Made by a program: the position numbers and the translations under genes
Shown here: positions 43,710 through 44,526 of the stretch, piece by piece
How positions within the stretch are numbered: position 1 is the stretch's first letter
Layout of the letters: each line of letters starts with the position of its first letter
DNA from: Rhodoferax sp. U11-2br
GTDB lineage: Bacteria > Pseudomonadota > Gammaproteobacteria > Burkholderiales > Burkholderiaceae_C
Direction of reading: 5' to 3'
Assembly (NCBI RefSeq): GCF_018619435.1
Contig: NZ_JAHFZF010000038.1
Coordinates: forward strand, 1-44,526
Length of the DNA stretch: 44,526 bases
Notes under the pieces: model-generated
What the model saw: only the letters and a program-made list of their open reading frames with translations
What the model was told of the DNA's origin: nothing
Databases searched by the model: none

Positions 43710-44353
43710 AATACAAAGGAACAACGTGCAGCCTTCGAACCTTCAAGAAGTGATCCAGCACATTGCAAAGCAAAAACAGGAAAAGCAGGCGCAACAGATC
43801 GCCGATGCACAGGAAAAGCTGTTGACTGCGGCCTATGACAAGTCGGCCGCTTACACAACGGTCATAGTTTTTGGCGGGTATGCGGGTATTTTTGGAATTT
43901 GGCAACTGGCCAAGGACTACCTGTCAAAGGACCAAACGCTGTGGGCTGCGCTTCTACTCCTTGTGTCATTGGCAGCGTTTGTACTTTTTGAGGTTGTGAA
44001 GATGATCTTGGTCACACGCCAAGTCACATCTAAACTCTCAGTGCTTCGCGATCCCGCTGTTTCCCGAAATCCTCAAATGCTGTTGAAGGCTCTAGGTGAA
44101 ATAGAAAGAGCACAGCAAGGCTCGCTCAAGGGATTTCTTGTGTACTGGGGCATTACCACCGCAATCGCAGTCTCGGGGGCAATTGGTAGTGCGTCTATCC
44201 TAGGCTATGCCTTCATCAGCGGGCTTGCGAAGTGAAGCCTATCAAAAGCATTGCCATCCGCACTAGCCTAACTGGTTGGTCAAGCCGACGCCCACAAGCT
44301 CCGCTTGTGGGTGCCCTCCGTGCTTCGCACTCCGGCGCAGCTTACCGCGAGCG
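43704..44353 (+). mobile_element. candidate single integron gene cassette
   Basis: The interval runs from the cut point in the GTTAGGC core to the core at the end of an attC-like site and holds one gene on the plus strand, with a short leader and no promoter, exactly the make-up of an integron cassette. The DNA is visibly less GC-rich than the neighbouring genes. Without an integrase it would be a solitary cassette or the first of a longer array extending beyond the window. Confidence 0.6.
43726..44235 (+). CDS. cassette-borne membrane protein of unknown function
   Basis: A 169-residue protein that I cannot place in a known family. Residues 1-38 are hydrophilic and Gln/Lys/Ala-rich, probably a coiled coil (IAKQKQEKQAQQIADAQEKL). 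Hydrophobic segments follow at about 42-62, 71-95 and 139-165, with a charged loop between them (LSVLRDPAVSRNPQMLLKA). The start is GTG at 43726 with AAAGGA five bases upstream; no ATG is available. Codon use is less GC-biased than in neighbours. Its position between an integron core site and an attC-like site fits a cassette gene, and those are often unknown membrane proteins. Confidence 0.75.
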   Translation: MQPSNLQEVIQHIAKQKQEKQAQQIADAQEKLLTAAYDKSAAYTTVIVFGGYAGIFGIWQLAKDYLSKDQTLWAALLLLVSLAAFVLFEVVKMILVTRQVTSKLSVLRDPAVSRNPQMLLKALGEIERAQQGSLKGFLVYWGITTAIAVSGAIGSASILGYAFISGLAK

Positions 44354-44360
44354 TTAAAGC
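44266..44360 (+). other. attC-like integron recombination site (59-base element type)
   Basis: Starts with GCCTAAC (an R'' RYYYAAC box, 44266-44272), continues GGTCAAGCCGACGCC (L''-like), a middle with two hairpins (CACAAGC-TCC-GCTTGTG at 44293-44309 and GTGC-TTC-GCAC at 44320-44330), then GGCGCAGCTTACCGCGAGC (L'-like) and GTTAAAG (R'-like, 44353-44359). The last base differs from the GTTRRRY consensus. The site is about 95 bases, within the normal range, and lies 30 bases after the cassette gene stop. Confidence 0.7.
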
Positions 44361-44526
44361 GCCAAAACATAGGGATTGGGTGACCGTTGTCTGGCCTCTT
44401 TTGAAAGTCGGCTTCCAGCCTGACACTGACGTCGATTGTGCAGCGAAAGCAGACCACATACGGCAAGGCTCAGTTTGATATTCTCAGATGACTACCTTTA
44501 TTCATTAGGCCTCATGTGAAACTCCG

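Noticed and set aside
44263..44466. Minus-strand reading of 67 codons across the right end
   Set aside because: It runs through the attC-like site and its hairpins; cassette sites commonly show such open readings by chance.

Overview
The window looks like chromosome from a betaproteobacterium of the order Burkholderiales, most likely the family Comamonadaceae (Rhodoferax/Polaromonas-like). The basis is the high GC content, the Bug-family/TctAB transport genes, the gene styles (DesT/FabR-like regulator, MoxR/DUF58 pair, 596-residue acyl-CoA dehydrogenase) and a dispersed palindromic intergenic repeat of a kind I associate with this family. No rRNA, tRNA or CRISPR array was seen. Genus is inference.

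Layout: (1) 1-1757, moxR and a truncated DUF58 gene on the minus strand. (2) 1801-9588, plus strand: a histone-deacetylase-like amidohydrolase overlapping an MscS channel, then etfBA behind a promoter with two palindromic operators, an acyl-CoA dehydrogenase, a secreted alpha/beta hydrolase and a nitronate monooxygenase; etf and the dehydrogenase together suggest acyl-CoA oxidation. (3) 9664-15860, minus strand: a beta-CASP metallo-beta-lactamase, the heat-shock group grpE-dnaK-dnaJ with a sigma-32-type promoter, an FKBP isomerase and an HxlR-like regulator. (4) 16123-19009: ComFB-like protein, spermidine-synthase-like protein and a PulE/GspE ATPase. (5) 19030-25129: a tripartite tricarboxylate transporter (tctB, tctA, Bug protein) with an EamA exporter gene between its parts, a second EamA gene and a quinone oxidoreductase. 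(6) 25250-31630: small periplasmic protein, two-component system, NifX-like protein, AhpD-like protein behind a CsoR/CstR-type palindrome, hydrolase, Bcr/CflA exporter and a small coiled-coil membrane protein. (7) 31833-35027: fadD, a decayed ferredoxin reductase and a divergent FabR/DesT-type regulator with a palindromic operator. (8) 35738-41207: a chemoreceptor and a large hybrid sensor kinase. (9) 41416-43096: an IS30/fucU deletion scar, an EamA gene and sodC. (10) 43097-44526: a gene-poor stretch ending in what looks like a single integron gene cassette (core site, membrane-protein gene, attC-like site) with no integrase in view.

The most noteworthy items are the candidate integrase-less integron cassette at the right end; the seven-copy repeat family, one copy of which supplies the start codon of a transporter gene and another of which sits on a shortened duplicate of a small membrane-protein gene; the ComFB/SpeE-like/PulE cluster; the etfBA control region; and the scar joining the first codons of a fucU gene to the tail of an IS30 transposase.
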